DNA of 64,000 bases from Pseudanabaena sp. (GCA_003249015.1 QBLS01000006.1:142865-206864), one strand, 5' to 3'. Counted from the first letter of the stretch, positions 1 to 7,966 are shown. Notes: generated from the sequence alone by a model not told the origin. Numbers and translations: made by a program.

Positions 1-685
1 AGCTTTAAAGGCTGAGTGGCAAGAAAAATTTCCGAAACTGGATGGCTCGAAACCCACTGGTAATCCGATCGCTGAAGATGCTAGTAGTTTTCGTGGGTCG
101 AGTCCGTTGCAATGTGGACTTTATGACATGACAGAGCCATATGAGGGCGATCGCTTTAAAACTTACGACTTGTCAGGCATTCTCAGTAATTTAGAGATTG
201 AGCCAATGACTGAGGCGGCGTTTATGCGTCTGCTCAAGGAAACATCAGAACGCACAGGTCAGCCAATTCCAAAAAGTCGCTTTGAGTATTGTATGGGCTT
301 TATGAAGTTATTGAGTTACAGGGATGAGCGCTCTAACTGGAAATTTGCATATAACGGCGATCTTAAAGAGGTTGCTGATAGTTGGAAAGTGCAAGTCCTG
401 TCAGGAATTGGAGTTTGGCAACCAGATAACCGATGGATCGACAAAGTTAATGAACGGTTGAAAAAACAAGCGATCGTTGCTTATGTTTTAAATCGTCCAG
501 TTGCTGAAATAAAAGCGCGATTATTGTTGCCAATGTATTTTCAGATATATGAAATTTGCGATCAGCAAACCCTCCTCGATCCTGCGACAAGCTACGCGAT
601 CGCTTTTGGGCAATCAGCTTTGTTATTAGACACATTGGCTTACACCTTTAAAAACAAAAAAGGAGGCGAAATATGGATCGCTTAG
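1..685 (-). other. placeholder for strand note: region of cas3' is read on plus strand (see next entry); minus strand carries no gene here
   Basis: The minus strand of this interval shows no supportable gene. Its only notable minus-strand content is the end of the degenerate CRISPR repeat described at 685-791, which abuts the cas3' stop codon. Confidence 0.3.
1..685 (+). CDS. cas3: CRISPR-associated helicase Cas3' (type I-D), C-terminal fragment
   Basis: The reading frame is open to the left edge, so only about the last 227 residues are present and the helicase motifs lie outside the window. In type I-D systems Cas3' is a stand-alone SF2 helicase that unwinds target DNA after R-loop formation, while the HD nuclease sits in Cas10d. 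The assignment rests mainly on position: it is immediately upstream of a complete type I-D set and read in the same direction. What can be seen is an alpha/beta C-terminal region without membrane segments, ending in a basic KNKKGGE tail. The TAG stop at 683-685 abuts a degenerate CRISPR repeat on the other strand. A different upstream cas protein is the only realistic alternative. Confidence 0.75.
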   Translation, partial: ALKAEWQEKFPKLDGSKPTGNPIAEDASSFRGSSPLQCGLYDMTEPYEGDRFKTYDLSGILSNLEIEPMTEAAFMRLLKETSERTGQPIPKSRFEYCMGFMKLLSYRDERSNWKFAYNGDLKEVADSWKVQVLSGIGVWQPDNRWIDKVNERLKKQAIVAYVLNRPVAEIKARLLLPMYFQIYEICDQQTLLDPATSYAIAFGQSALLLDTLAYTFKNKKGGEIWIA

Positions 686-791
686 ATACAATCCCTAAAA
701 GGGTTTCAAGAATAATCCAAATAGGATTAAGAGTCAGAATAAATACATATACTGTTTTTCAATCCCGAAATTCGGGTTTAAGTAGCTTGAC
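685..791 (-). ncRNA. CreR/CreA-like crRNA-like RNA: two degenerate CRISPR repeats around one 'spacer'
   Basis: On the minus strand, 791-756 resembles the array repeat: it keeps AAACCC, GGGATTGAAA and parts of the 5' half, but the stem is lengthened to CCCGAA/TTCGGG. A second copy at about 722-685 keeps 20 consecutive repeat bases (708-689, TGAAACCCTTTTAGGGATTG) and has lost the 5' third. The copies are 71 bp apart, within the 67-78 bp pitch of the real array at 12438-13941. The 'spacer' starts at 755 with ACAGTATATGTATTTA, which recurs on the plus strand at 840-855 beside GTT. A possible minus-strand -10 (TAAAAT, 817-812) would start an RNA about 20 nt before the first repeat. The repeat stems should be Cas6 substrates, giving a guide with handle ATTGAAAA. 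Known CreA/CreR RNAs have this layout; transcription here is inferred. Confidence 0.65.
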
Positions 792-815
792 TCTCATCTC
801 AAGATTACATCATTT

Positions 816-855
816 TAGACAAAAAATAATTCTCTAGTTACAGTATATGTATTTA
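816..855 (+). promoter_or_regulatory. predicted operon promoter overlapped by the CreR-like guide target with GTT PAM
   Basis: TAGACA (816-821, one mismatch to TTGACA) is followed after 17 bp by TACAGT (839-844, two mismatches to TATAAT). The sequence 840-855 is identical to the first 16 nt of the crRNA-like spacer encoded at 755-740 on the other strand. The 3 bp in front, GTT at 837-839, fit the GTN PAM known for type I-D effectors. The degenerate repeat has AAA at the same three positions, so the guide locus itself would not be recognised. Binding here would cover the -10 and start region of the coiled-coil/MNT/HEPN/cas10d transcript. The identity and PAM are direct observations; the promoter call is inference. 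Confidence 0.6.
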
Positions 856-900
856 AATCATGTGTTATCTTGGTACTCATCAGCGCACAAGGTTATTACA

Positions 901-1167
901 ATGATCAACTCGCAAACGTCCCAAGATCTCCGCCAGCAAGGTATTGAAAGCTTTTTTGACCTATTAACAACTGATCAAAGACAATCTGATCCAAGATTTG
1001 AACAACTAGAAAATCGGTTGCAAGAATTAGAACGAAAATTTCAAGATCAAATTGATCGATTGGTTAGCAAGATCAATCAGAATGACTATGTTTATGGAAG
1101 AAACCAAGAACTTGAGTTTATGGCTAATCCCTATTCTCCAGATGGTGACGCTAACTGCAATTTCTGA
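901..1167 (+). CDS. small coiled-coil protein of unknown function (88 aa)
   Basis: I do not recognise this protein. The middle (about residues 30-60, ending in LENRLQELERKFQDQIDRL) is a clear heptad coiled coil rich in Glu, Arg and Leu. The C-terminal 25 residues are polar and low in structure. There is no membrane segment or catalytic motif. I chose the ATG at 901 because AAGG lies 8 nt upstream. An in-frame ATG at 847 falls inside the predicted promoter and would add 18 residues unlike the rest. It is the first gene downstream of the putative CreR target site and precedes the MNT/HEPN pair by 49 bp, so it may be a structural partner or third component of that module. That role is a guess from context. 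Confidence 0.55.
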   Translation: MINSQTSQDLRQQGIESFFDLLTTDQRQSDPRFEQLENRLQELERKFQDQIDRLVSKINQNDYVYGRNQELEFMANPYSPDGDANCNF

Positions 1168-1216
1168 ATGAGATTCGCGCATTACTGGCAAGGAGATAAA
1201 TTTATTAAGTGAAATC

Positions 1217-1666
1217 ATGGACACACCTAATCGCTCTATGTCTGAATTAAAACAACTCGTACCAAATTTAGTTCAAGAGATTCCTTTCTTGAAACTTCTA
1301 GTACTGTTCGGTTCTAGAGCGACAGGACAAAATAACGAAGACAGTGATTATGACTTTGCTTTGATCTATGACCGAGAGATTTATCAAGATTGGAAAAGAA
1401 AAGGAGGCTCTTGGTTTAGCCTATATTCGATCTTTGAGAATGTATTTGAACTTCCTAATGAAGCAGTCGATCTTGTCGATCTTAATCGATGCTCAGAGAT
1501 ACTAGCTCATGTGATTGCTTCTGATGGCAAGCTTTTGTATGAGAAGCGATCAGGTGAATATGACGAGTTTCTTAAGAGAAGCTTGATGAGTCATGAGCAG
1601 ACAAAAAAAATGCGTCAGGAACAGCGTCAAAGCCTTGAAAGTAAATTGCAGGTATTAGGTGTATGA
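1217..1666 (+). CDS. mntA: MNT-type nucleotidyltransferase (antitoxin of a HEPN/MNT pair)
   Basis: This 149-residue protein carries the minimal nucleotidyltransferase signature GSRATG...DYDF: Gly32-Ser33, then Asp44 and Asp46 (GSX10DXD). The following strand has a further acidic residue in VDLVD. Family knowledge: MntA antitoxins transfer AMP groups to a tyrosine of the partner HEPN RNase and so inactivate it. The stop overlaps the next start by 4 bp (ATGA at 1663-1666), showing translational coupling to the HEPN gene. AAGGAGA at about 1189-1195 is a ribosome site, but unusually far from the ATG. Its place between cas3' and cas10d is not typical of type I-D operons, so it looks like an acquired toxin-antitoxin module. 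The symbol is by family resemblance. Confidence 0.85.
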   Translation: MDTPNRSMSELKQLVPNLVQEIPFLKLLVLFGSRATGQNNEDSDYDFALIYDREIYQDWKRKGGSWFSLYSIFENVFELPNEAVDLVDLNRCSEILAHVIASDGKLLYEKRSGEYDEFLKRSLMSHEQTKKMRQEQRQSLESKLQVLGV

Positions 1667-2118
1667 AAGAGATTAATCCCGAAGTAGTTCGGCGTAAACT
1701 TAGTGAGATTTTAGATTATATCAATGATCTAAAAAGCTTTGAAATGCTTACATTAGAGGAGTTTTTGTCTGAACGGTATAGGCAATTCACAATAGAAAGA
1801 ATCATGGAACTCATTGTCCAAGCAGCCATTGATATCAACAGATATTTGCTCAAGAAAAAAGGAGTAAATCCTAGTACATTATCAAGCTATAAAACTTTTG
1901 TGGAAATTGGCAATCTTGGCATTATTACTGAATCATTAGCAGAAGTAATCAAGCAATCAATAGATACTCGCAATGCTCTAGCTCACAGATATGATGACAT
2001 TTCGCCTGAAGAGGTATTTGAAGAAATTGTAGATATTCTAGAGAAATATCCAATTTATACAAGACAGGTTTCAACATTTCTTGAATCACTAGATGAAAAT
2101 CCTGAAGAGTCAATCTAA
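1663..2118 (+). CDS. hepT: HEPN-domain RNase toxin (DUF86/HepT-like)
   Basis: This 151-residue all-alpha protein has the HEPN ribonuclease motif RX4HXY as RNALAHRY, with Arg103, His108 and Tyr110. Arg and His are the catalytic pair, and the Tyr is the residue AMPylated by MntA in characterised pairs. Length and helix pattern fit HepT. It overlaps the MNT gene by 4 bp and is followed 51 bp later by cas10d in the same direction, so it is probably on the effector transcript. HEPN RNases in CRISPR loci (Csm6, Csx1) usually respond to cyclic oligoadenylate, but there is no CARF domain here and type I-D Cas10d makes no such signal. Control by the adjacent MNT protein and the CreR-like RNA is the simpler reading. 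Confidence 0.87.
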   Translation: MKEINPEVVRRKLSEILDYINDLKSFEMLTLEEFLSERYRQFTIERIMELIVQAAIDINRYLLKKKGVNPSTLSSYKTFVEIGNLGIITESLAEVIKQSIDTRNALAHRYDDISPEEVFEEIVDILEKYPIYTRQVSTFLESLDENPEESI

Positions 2119-2169
2119 AACATATATCAATATCAGATTCCAATCATTTAGGTTTATTAAATTAAAATT

Positions 2170-5100
2170 GTGACTAAACAAAAAAAATTGAGTGAAGACG
2201 AGAACCAGTTATCAATCTTTAATAGTATTTCTATCTCAGAATCAACTAGCTTATCGAATGATTCTCAAGACGATGAAGACTATCCAGAGATGAATTTGGA
2301 TGAGATTGATACATATGAGGATTTTGATGAGAAAAGCGATCGCACGATTGCGACAAAGCAAGAACTGCTGACATTAAAACTCATGCGAGAGGCGATCGCA
2401 GCTCAAAATCCTGACGATCCTGTCATGAAAGATTTTGCAGAATATGTATTGCCTAAGCTTTTGCCTGTCGTGGTTGGTGTGACTGCAAAAGGCGGTAAGT
2501 TTTTTGATGAACTCGATCGCAAAAGTGAAGCATTAGGAAAAGAAAAAGTAAGGCGTGATAATGCTGCTGATCAATCACTTGGTACGCATTTATTAAATGG
2601 ATTATTTCCTGCGAATCTAATTGAACAGAGATTAGAGAAACTTAACACAACCGTTAGACGGAAAGTTGGAGAGTTTGAGCGCAGGCTGGTAATTGCAGGA
2701 TTTATTTTGCATGACTTTGAAAAGTTCAATTATGCACTATTTCCTGAAATGCCAGAGAAATATAAATCGTCTAAGCGCGATCAAGATATTCGCAAACTCT
2801 CTTTAAATGAACATCGTGAAATCATTCTAGTATTTGTGGTTGCTTTAGGGCTAGATCAGTTTATTAGCAATGGTTCGGAGCAGTGGAAAGAATATATAGA
2901 CGATTTGCTATGTATTGCTTATAACGCTCAATGTCGATGGGATACAAACTGGAATTTCTCGGATTTTGGATTAAAAAATCTCAGGCTAGACGATCGCACA
3001 TTACGCTGCCTCACCGATCTCACCTGTTTAGCGGATTCTCTCGCATCGATTGTGAAACATCCACAGGATGCCATCAAAACTAAGTTCAAGGAGCTAATGC
3101 ATCAGCTTAGTGATGGACAATTGCGATTTACTTACCACAGTATTTCTGAGAATCGTGGCGTACTTACAAATGTAGCGAATAACGCCTTAATGGATGCTCA
3201 TCTTGCTCTCAATACAGCAGAGAATCAATACTACGAGCCGCTTTTATATTTACCGACAGGCGTAATCTATCTCACCTTGCGAGATGCGCCTCCAGTGCAA
3301 GTCAAAGGATTAAGCGATCGCGTGGTGGCAAAAATCAAAAAACTCTGTGCTGACCAATTGCGCGATCGGCAAGTCGGTTTTAGTCGTGGCAATGTGGGCA
3401 TGAAGTTCGCTGATTATTACAATCTATTTTTTGATTTTGAAGAGTTTTTGCGTTTCTCTGTTGATGTGGTGATTAATAAGATTAAATCTAGTAAAGCACC
3501 CGACAAAGCTAGTAATTTAGCCACATTCCAGCGCAAAGGATTTTTATCGGAGGATATGAAATTTGATTTTAAAGAAGATCCTCGCATCGATCATCTTGCA
3601 GAACTTGGCGCTTTAGTCGTCAAACAACTTTGGGAAGATTATTTAATCAAGATTAATAATTTGCGAAAGGCTGACAAAAATATACCAAAGCCGCGTGAAT
3701 TAAATCTTACTCTCGCTTGCCTTGAGTTTCTGGGTTTAGAGGATTGGCGATCGCAAGTTGTCGAACTTCAAGAGCTTAAAAATACGGGCGGTATTACCTA
3801 TGAATGGTACTTTATAGCCGCCAAGTATTTAGAATCTGAAGCAGGATTAGGCTCGTTAGATGTGCGTGATATTGGCTATCGGTTGGTTAATTATTTCATC
3901 GAGCTAACTAAGCCAATTCGGGAACAATATCAATTAGCTGACCCTTGGCAAGATTTAAAAGATTGGTGCGATCGCGTGGTGATGCTTCCTAGTCAAGAGG
4001 TGGAAACTGATACTAATCAAGTGGATATCTTCCTAAAAGAACTAGATTTTTACAATGCCGCCAAAAAATCGGGTCGGGGGAAACAAGCGATCTGTTCCAT
4101 TTCCCATTCACCTTACACGGTGACCGAACAAATGGAATCATCAGTACTATTTACGCCCCAAGTCTATACCAATAAACAAATGCTAGGCGGCTCAAATGCT
4201 AAGCGCAATATTTCTAGCATCGCGGGAATCGAGATTATGTTGCGACAGATCTTGATGAATCAAACGCAAGCAGTTGGAAAGTCTTTTGAAGATGGTAAAT
4301 ATCGCTATCTTTATTTCTATCCCACTTATTACTTCACCCCTGAAACCAATAAGTTTTTGCAAAAAGCTTATATGAATATAGCCCAAACCCGTTTTGATAC
4401 TAGTCTTCGCAATCATTTTGTATCCAAAGATTTACAGGCTGATTTTAGTTCTGCAAATTACCAGAGTGCGGATAGTTTTTTAATCGATGAGGTAATGGGC
4501 GCTCGCAAAGATCACACCTTTAAAATGAAATATCCCGAAGATCAACCGATGACCTTCTATTTCATGGCAATACCACCAAGTCGAGATGCTACTGATACTG
4601 AGTCATGGGTGATGCCAAGTTGGTTAGCCCTTGCTTTCCCGATGATTCTTGATGTTAAAACCGTTGTTTCTGAATCCCCAGTACCGCCATTTATCGATGG
4701 TACTGAGTTTGAAGAAACCGTATTTCTCGATAGCGCTCCCCATGCCTTTCGAGTTCTCACTGGCGGCGATCGCTTCCGTCTAGATTACATCCTAGATGGT
4801 TGGCAAGATCCCATTGGTGGAGAGCATCCTGCGCCACTGAATAAGTTAACTGCTGCCTATGCGATCCATCTTGATGTTAATGCTAAACAAAGCAAAGGAG
4901 GTTACGATACGAATTGGGGACGATTAACAGAACTAGCAAAAGACTTTGAAACTAGTCCGCTATATGTATTTGCCTATCTCAATAAATGGGTTCGCAATGC
5001 CAAAGTTGATGCTCCTAGCATCGCTAAAATCCAACTTTATACCTATAACTTCTATCCCTGTTTTGATGCTTACGCAAAACATTCTCCAAATTCGACGAAT

Positions 5101-5601
5101 TCCATTAAACTAGAAATACAGGAGCAATCACCCTTGAATCATCCCCAAAAACTAACAGAACTCTATCGTCAGTTCTATCGTGCGAATAAGTCGTATAACC
5201 CCAAAGCCAACGCAGTCCTGAAACCAATCGATGTCGCTTCTAGCACAATCCTTAAAGCCGATCCTAGCTTTGAAGGTGAAGCATTAGTTCACGTTGTCGC
5301 CGCCGAAGTTTGTAAATTGATCGATCGCGTTCATGCTTCTACTGCCGAAGGTCGATGGATTCTCAAAGATCGTGAAGAAGAGCGCCAGAAGATTCTGGAG
5401 TTTGCCAATTATTTTGTTAAGGATGTATTTGTTGAGACTTTTAAAGGCGATCGCGCCCGTCTCACAGGTCGGCAAATCAACTTGATTCGAGATACTTGCG
5501 AGTTTCTCTATCGACTTGCACAAGATCAAGAAAATCAGGAACGTAAAGCCAAAGGTGAATTAACGATTGACCCTGAACAGGAGGAAAGTGATGAAGACTA
5601 A
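2170..5601 (+). CDS. cas10d: Cas10d/Csc3, large subunit and HD nuclease of type I-D Cascade
   Basis: At 1143 residues this matches the large Cas10d (Csc3) subunit. The N-terminal HD domain is visible as His140 (GTHLLNG) and His181-Asp182 (ILHDFEKFN). In type I-D the HD nuclease that degrades target DNA is in Cas10d rather than Cas3. I see no GGDD cyclase motif, in line with the family, so no cyclic oligoadenylate signalling is expected. The C-terminus ends in an acidic tail (EQEESDED). GTG at 2170 is the most likely start, with only a weak AGG upstream. Stop and next gene overlap by 11 bp. No frameshift is seen. It recognises the GTN PAM together with Csc1 and Csc2 in studied systems. Confidence 0.95.
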   Translation: MTKQKKLSEDENQLSIFNSISISESTSLSNDSQDDEDYPEMNLDEIDTYEDFDEKSDRTIATKQELLTLKLMREAIAAQNPDDPVMKDFAEYVLPKLLPVVVGVTAKGGKFFDELDRKSEALGKEKVRRDNAADQSLGTHLLNGLFPANLIEQRLEKLNTTVRRKVGEFERRLVIAGFILHDFEKFNYALFPEMPEKYKSSKRDQDIRKLSLNEHREIILVFVVALGLDQFISNGSEQWKEYIDDLLCIAYNAQCRWDTNWNFSDFGLKNLRLDDRTLRCLTDLTCLADSLASIVKHPQDAIKTKFKELMHQLSDGQLRFTYHSISENRGVLTNVANNALMDAHLALNTAENQYYEPLLYLPTGVIYLTLRDAPPVQVKGLSDRVVAKIKKLCADQLRDRQVGFSRGNVGMKFADYYNLFFDFEEFLRFSVDVVINKIKSSKAPDKASNLATFQRKGFLSEDMKFDFKEDPRIDHLAELGALVVKQLWEDYLIKINNLRKADKNIPKPRELNLTLACLEFLGLEDWRSQVVELQELKNTGGITYEWYFIAAKYLESEAGLGSLDVRDIGYRLVNYFIELTKPIREQYQLADPWQDLKDWCDRVVMLPSQEVETDTNQVDIFLKELDFYNAAKKSGRGKQAICSISHSPYTVTEQMESSVLFTPQVYTNKQMLGGSNAKRNISSIAGIEIMLRQILMNQTQAVGKSFEDGKYRYLYFYPTYYFTPETNKFLQKAYMNIAQTRFDTSLRNHFVSKDLQADFSSANYQSADSFLIDEVMGARKDHTFKMKYPEDQPMTFYFMAIPPSRDATDTESWVMPSWLALAFPMILDVKTVVSESPVPPFIDGTEFEETVFLDSAPHAFRVLTGGDRFRLDYILDGWQDPIGGEHPAPLNKLTAAYAIHLDVNAKQSKGGYDTNWGRLTELAKDFETSPLYVFAYLNKWVRNAKVDAPSIAKIQLYTYNFYPCFDAYAKHSPNSTNSIKLEIQEQSPLNHPQKLTELYRQFYRANKSYNPKANAVLKPIDVASSTILKADPSFEGEALVHVVAAEVCKLIDRVHASTAEGRWILKDREEERQKILEFANYFVKDVFVETFKGDRARLTGRQINLIRDTCEFLYRLAQDQENQERKAKGELTIDPEQEESDED

Positions 5602-6208
5602 AAATTTGGACTTGAATCGAGCTTATACATTTAGTAATTTCTTTGAATTGAAGATTGAAGCTAAAGACCTCGCTCAAGAATTTGGCTATACCTTAGAACG
5701 CAAATGGCTACAATTGCCGCAGTTTCAGGGAGAATTAGATCGCATTCAAGAAACACAATCCAGAATTACTGAAATCCTGCCCTATGTGAGCTTAGGCAAT
5801 GAAACCGCAAGACGTGAATTCATGATTTCGCCAATTATGCACGACTTAATCCATTACGCTAAGATCGAGATTAGGATTGAATATAAGCTGAAAGTTACAG
5901 AACAATTACAGGGAGTGTTTGACTATCTATTACAGTCTCCTAACTATGTGATTGTGGTTGAAGCCAAAAAGGAAGACCTTGATTTTGGGATGACCCAACT
6001 TGTTGCGGAATTAATTGCGCTCGATCAGTGGCTTGATGATTTCCCGCAAACCAGTATCTTAGGCGCTGTCACTACTGGCAGAATCTGGCAATTTGCAAGA
6101 CTTGATCGCCAAACAAAGCATCTTGAACAGGGATTAGAAAATTATCAAATTCCTGAACAGTTTGATCCTGTATTGCGTATTCTCATGCAAGCAGTAACCA
6201 CCAATTAG
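5591..6208 (+). CDS. PD-(D/E)XK nuclease-like protein embedded between cas10d and csc2
   Basis: I do not recognise this as a named Cas protein. The 205-residue product has a restriction-endonuclease-like core: Asp111 in GVFDYLL, then Glu124-Ala-Lys126 in VVEAKKEDLD, and Gln136 in the next helix. That D-X12-ExK spacing fits PD-(D/E)XK nucleases. The first 75 residues are charged and may form an extra helical region. The start is ATG 5591, preceded by AGGAGG at 5579-5584, a far better site than the upstream in-frame TTG. It overlaps the cas10d end by 11 bp, implying tight co-translation. Standard type I-D operons go directly from cas10d to csc2, so this is an accessory gene. It could be an interference, adaptation or antiphage nuclease. 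Confidence 0.75.
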   Translation: MKTKNLDLNRAYTFSNFFELKIEAKDLAQEFGYTLERKWLQLPQFQGELDRIQETQSRITEILPYVSLGNETARREFMISPIMHDLIHYAKIEIRIEYKLKVTEQLQGVFDYLLQSPNYVIVVEAKKEDLDFGMTQLVAELIALDQWLDDFPQTSILGAVTTGRIWQFARLDRQTKHLEQGLENYQIPEQFDPVLRILMQAVTTN

Positions 6209-6233
6209 AAACCAATTAGCAATCACCAAAACC
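6196..6233 (+). repeat. heptanucleotide (CAATTAC/CAATCAC) repeat before csc2
   Basis: Degenerate copies of the unit CAATTAC/CAATCAC run from the end of the nuclease gene to the ATG of csc2. There is no Shine-Dalgarno sequence between them. The same repeat sits directly before cas4, cas1 and cas2, and inside cas6. Confidence 0.6.
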
Positions 6234-7262
6234 ATGACCTTTCTAAAATCCGTCGAATCCAAATTCTTTCATTCTGAAATCCCTTACAAGCCAATGGGAA
6301 AGTATGTTCATTTCTTAACTGTGCGCGTGACAGAATCCTATCCCCTCTTTCAAACTGATGGCGAATTGAATAAGGCTAGAGTCAGTGCAGGGCTTAAAGA
6401 TCGCACTCCTATCAGTCGCCTTGCCATGTTTAAACGCAAACAATCTACGCCTGAGCGTTTAGTCGGTCGTGAATTGTTACGCAACTACGGCTTCATGACT
6501 GCTGAAGAATGCGAATACAATGTCAAATTTGCGATGAACAATCCTGATTGCATTATCTACGGTTTTGCGATCGGTGATTCTGGCTCGGAAAAATCCAAAG
6601 TTGTTGTTGACACCGCTTTCTCGATTACACCCTTTGATGAGTCTCACGAAACCTTTACTCTGAATGCTCCATACGAAAACGGCACAATGGCATCAAAAGG
6701 TGAAGTCGGCTCTGAAGTTGGCAAAATCACCAGTCGGATTAACCAACAGGATCACATTCGTCCACAAGTGTTTTTCCCAAGTATTGTCACTCTGAAAGAT
6801 CCCACTGAAGCAGGATTTCTCTATGTTTTTAATAACATTTTGCGAACTCGTCATTATGGAGCGCAAACTACTCGCACTGGTCGCGTGCGTAATGAATTGA
6901 TTGGTATCGTGTTTGCCGATGGTGAAATCACCAGCAATTTGCAATGGACACAGGCGATTTACGATCACATCCCCACTGACATTCTGCAATCAATTGATCC
7001 GTTGAGTGAGGATTTAGTTTTGGAAAATGCTAAAGAGGCGATCGCGGAATTGTTAGCTGATGAATTTACCGTACATCATGATTTTATTGGTACAAATTTT
7101 GATGCTTTATTGAATGAAGTCAAAGCGCTAACTACCAGCGAAGAAGGGATCAAAGCAATTTTGCAAAAAGCTGATGATGAGGCAAAAGCCTATGCCGCAG
7201 TGCATATCGCTAAGCCCAAAAAGGCTGACGAAAAGGAAAAGAAAGCTGCTAAGGCGAAGTAA
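6234..7262 (+). CDS. csc2: Csc2 (Cas7d), backbone subunit of type I-D Cascade
   Basis: This 342-residue protein has the length and the RRM/RAMP-like makeup of Csc2, the Cas7-family subunit that polymerises along the crRNA and, in type I-D, also helps read the PAM. Basic, glycine-containing loops (for example RTRHYGAQTTRTGRVRNE at about residues 203-220) fit RNA and DNA binding. The C-terminus is a lysine/alanine-rich tail (KKADEKEKKAAKAK). It follows the nuclease gene by 25 bp and precedes csc1 by 2 bp, so they form one operon. No canonical ribosome site is present; a heptanucleotide repeat precedes the ATG. Confidence 0.93.
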   Translation: MTFLKSVESKFFHSEIPYKPMGKYVHFLTVRVTESYPLFQTDGELNKARVSAGLKDRTPISRLAMFKRKQSTPERLVGRELLRNYGFMTAEECEYNVKFAMNNPDCIIYGFAIGDSGSEKSKVVVDTAFSITPFDESHETFTLNAPYENGTMASKGEVGSEVGKITSRINQQDHIRPQVFFPSIVTLKDPTEAGFLYVFNNILRTRHYGAQTTRTGRVRNELIGIVFADGEITSNLQWTQAIYDHIPTDILQSIDPLSEDLVLENAKEAIAELLADEFTVHHDFIGTNFDALLNEVKALTTSEEGIKAILQKADDEAKAYAAVHIAKPKKADEKEKKAAKAK

Positions 7263-7264
7263 CT

Positions 7265-7966
7265 ATGACACATATCTATCGCTGTGAATTAGAGTTACAC
7301 GATTCGCTCTACTTTGCCACTCGTGAGATCGGACGCTTGTATGAAACCGAAGCGATCGTTCATAACTATGCTCTTTGCTATGCGTTGGGTTTAGTTGATA
7401 GCGATCGCTATGGTACGCAAGTATCCGAGGAACATGAATATCGCTACTTTTGCCGCGAACAGGTTCCCATTTATGAGGAGCATTTGAGCAAACTCAACGA
7501 AGTGGGAATCTATGTCACCCCTGCGCGATCGCTACATCACACATCTGTATTACACACATGGAAATATGCCAATAACAACTATCACGTTGAGATGGAAAAA
7601 ACTCAAAAAAATATTCCTAGCTTTGGTAGAGCTAAGGAAATCGCGCCCGAAAGTGCTTTTGAATTTTTCATCTTGTCACAAAATCCTTTGCCTAAACCCT
7701 CTAAATGGATTCGTTTGGGTAAATGGATGAGTAAGGCAGAATTGAAGGTCAAAGAGCTAGATAAAGTTAAACAGGGAAATGGAGATTTTATATTTCCTTA
7801 TCCCCTCAATCCCCTTGATGTGATGTTTACTCACCAAGTCTTGAGCTATGACACCGTAAATATGCCCCCCGTTAGTCTGATTCGCAATGTCAGTATAAAC
7901 GGACATTTTTATGAGTTTGACGGTTTCAAAATCCCTGCTCGTATGGAATATCGCTTTAAGGTATAG
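7265..7966 (+). CDS. csc1: Csc1 (Cas5d), crRNA 5'-handle-binding subunit of type I-D Cascade
   Basis: This 233-residue protein starts 2 bp after csc2 and fits Csc1 in size and order (cas10d-csc2-csc1). The Cas5-family subunit caps the 5' handle of the crRNA and contacts Cas10d. The N-terminal strand (IYRCELELHDSLYFATREIGRLYETEAIVHNYAL) is typical of the Csc1 start. It has no membrane or signal segments. It is read with csc2 and followed 3 bp later by a small unknown gene. Confidence is high because of both neighbours and the N-terminal resemblance. Confidence 0.93.
   Translation: MTHIYRCELELHDSLYFATREIGRLYETEAIVHNYALCYALGLVDSDRYGTQVSEEHEYRYFCREQVPIYEEHLSKLNEVGIYVTPARSLHHTSVLHTWKYANNNYHVEMEKTQKNIPSFGRAKEIAPESAFEFFILSQNPLPKPSKWIRLGKWMSKAELKVKELDKVKQGNGDFIFPYPLNPLDVMFTHQVLSYDTVNMPPVSLIRNVSINGHFYEFDGFKIPARMEYRFKV

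Noticed and set aside
1..685. A minus-strand gene opposite the cas3' fragment
   Set aside because: The short minus-strand frame at 447-635 is a shadow of cas3'; the placeholder entry on that strand is kept only to say nothing is there.
847..900. N-terminal extension of the coiled-coil gene from ATG 847
   Set aside because: This ATG is inside the predicted promoter/guide target; the ATG at 901 has AAGG at good spacing.
2170..5601. Cyclic oligoadenylate synthesis by Cas10d activating the HEPN protein
   Set aside because: No GGDD motif is visible in Cas10d and the HEPN protein has no CARF domain.
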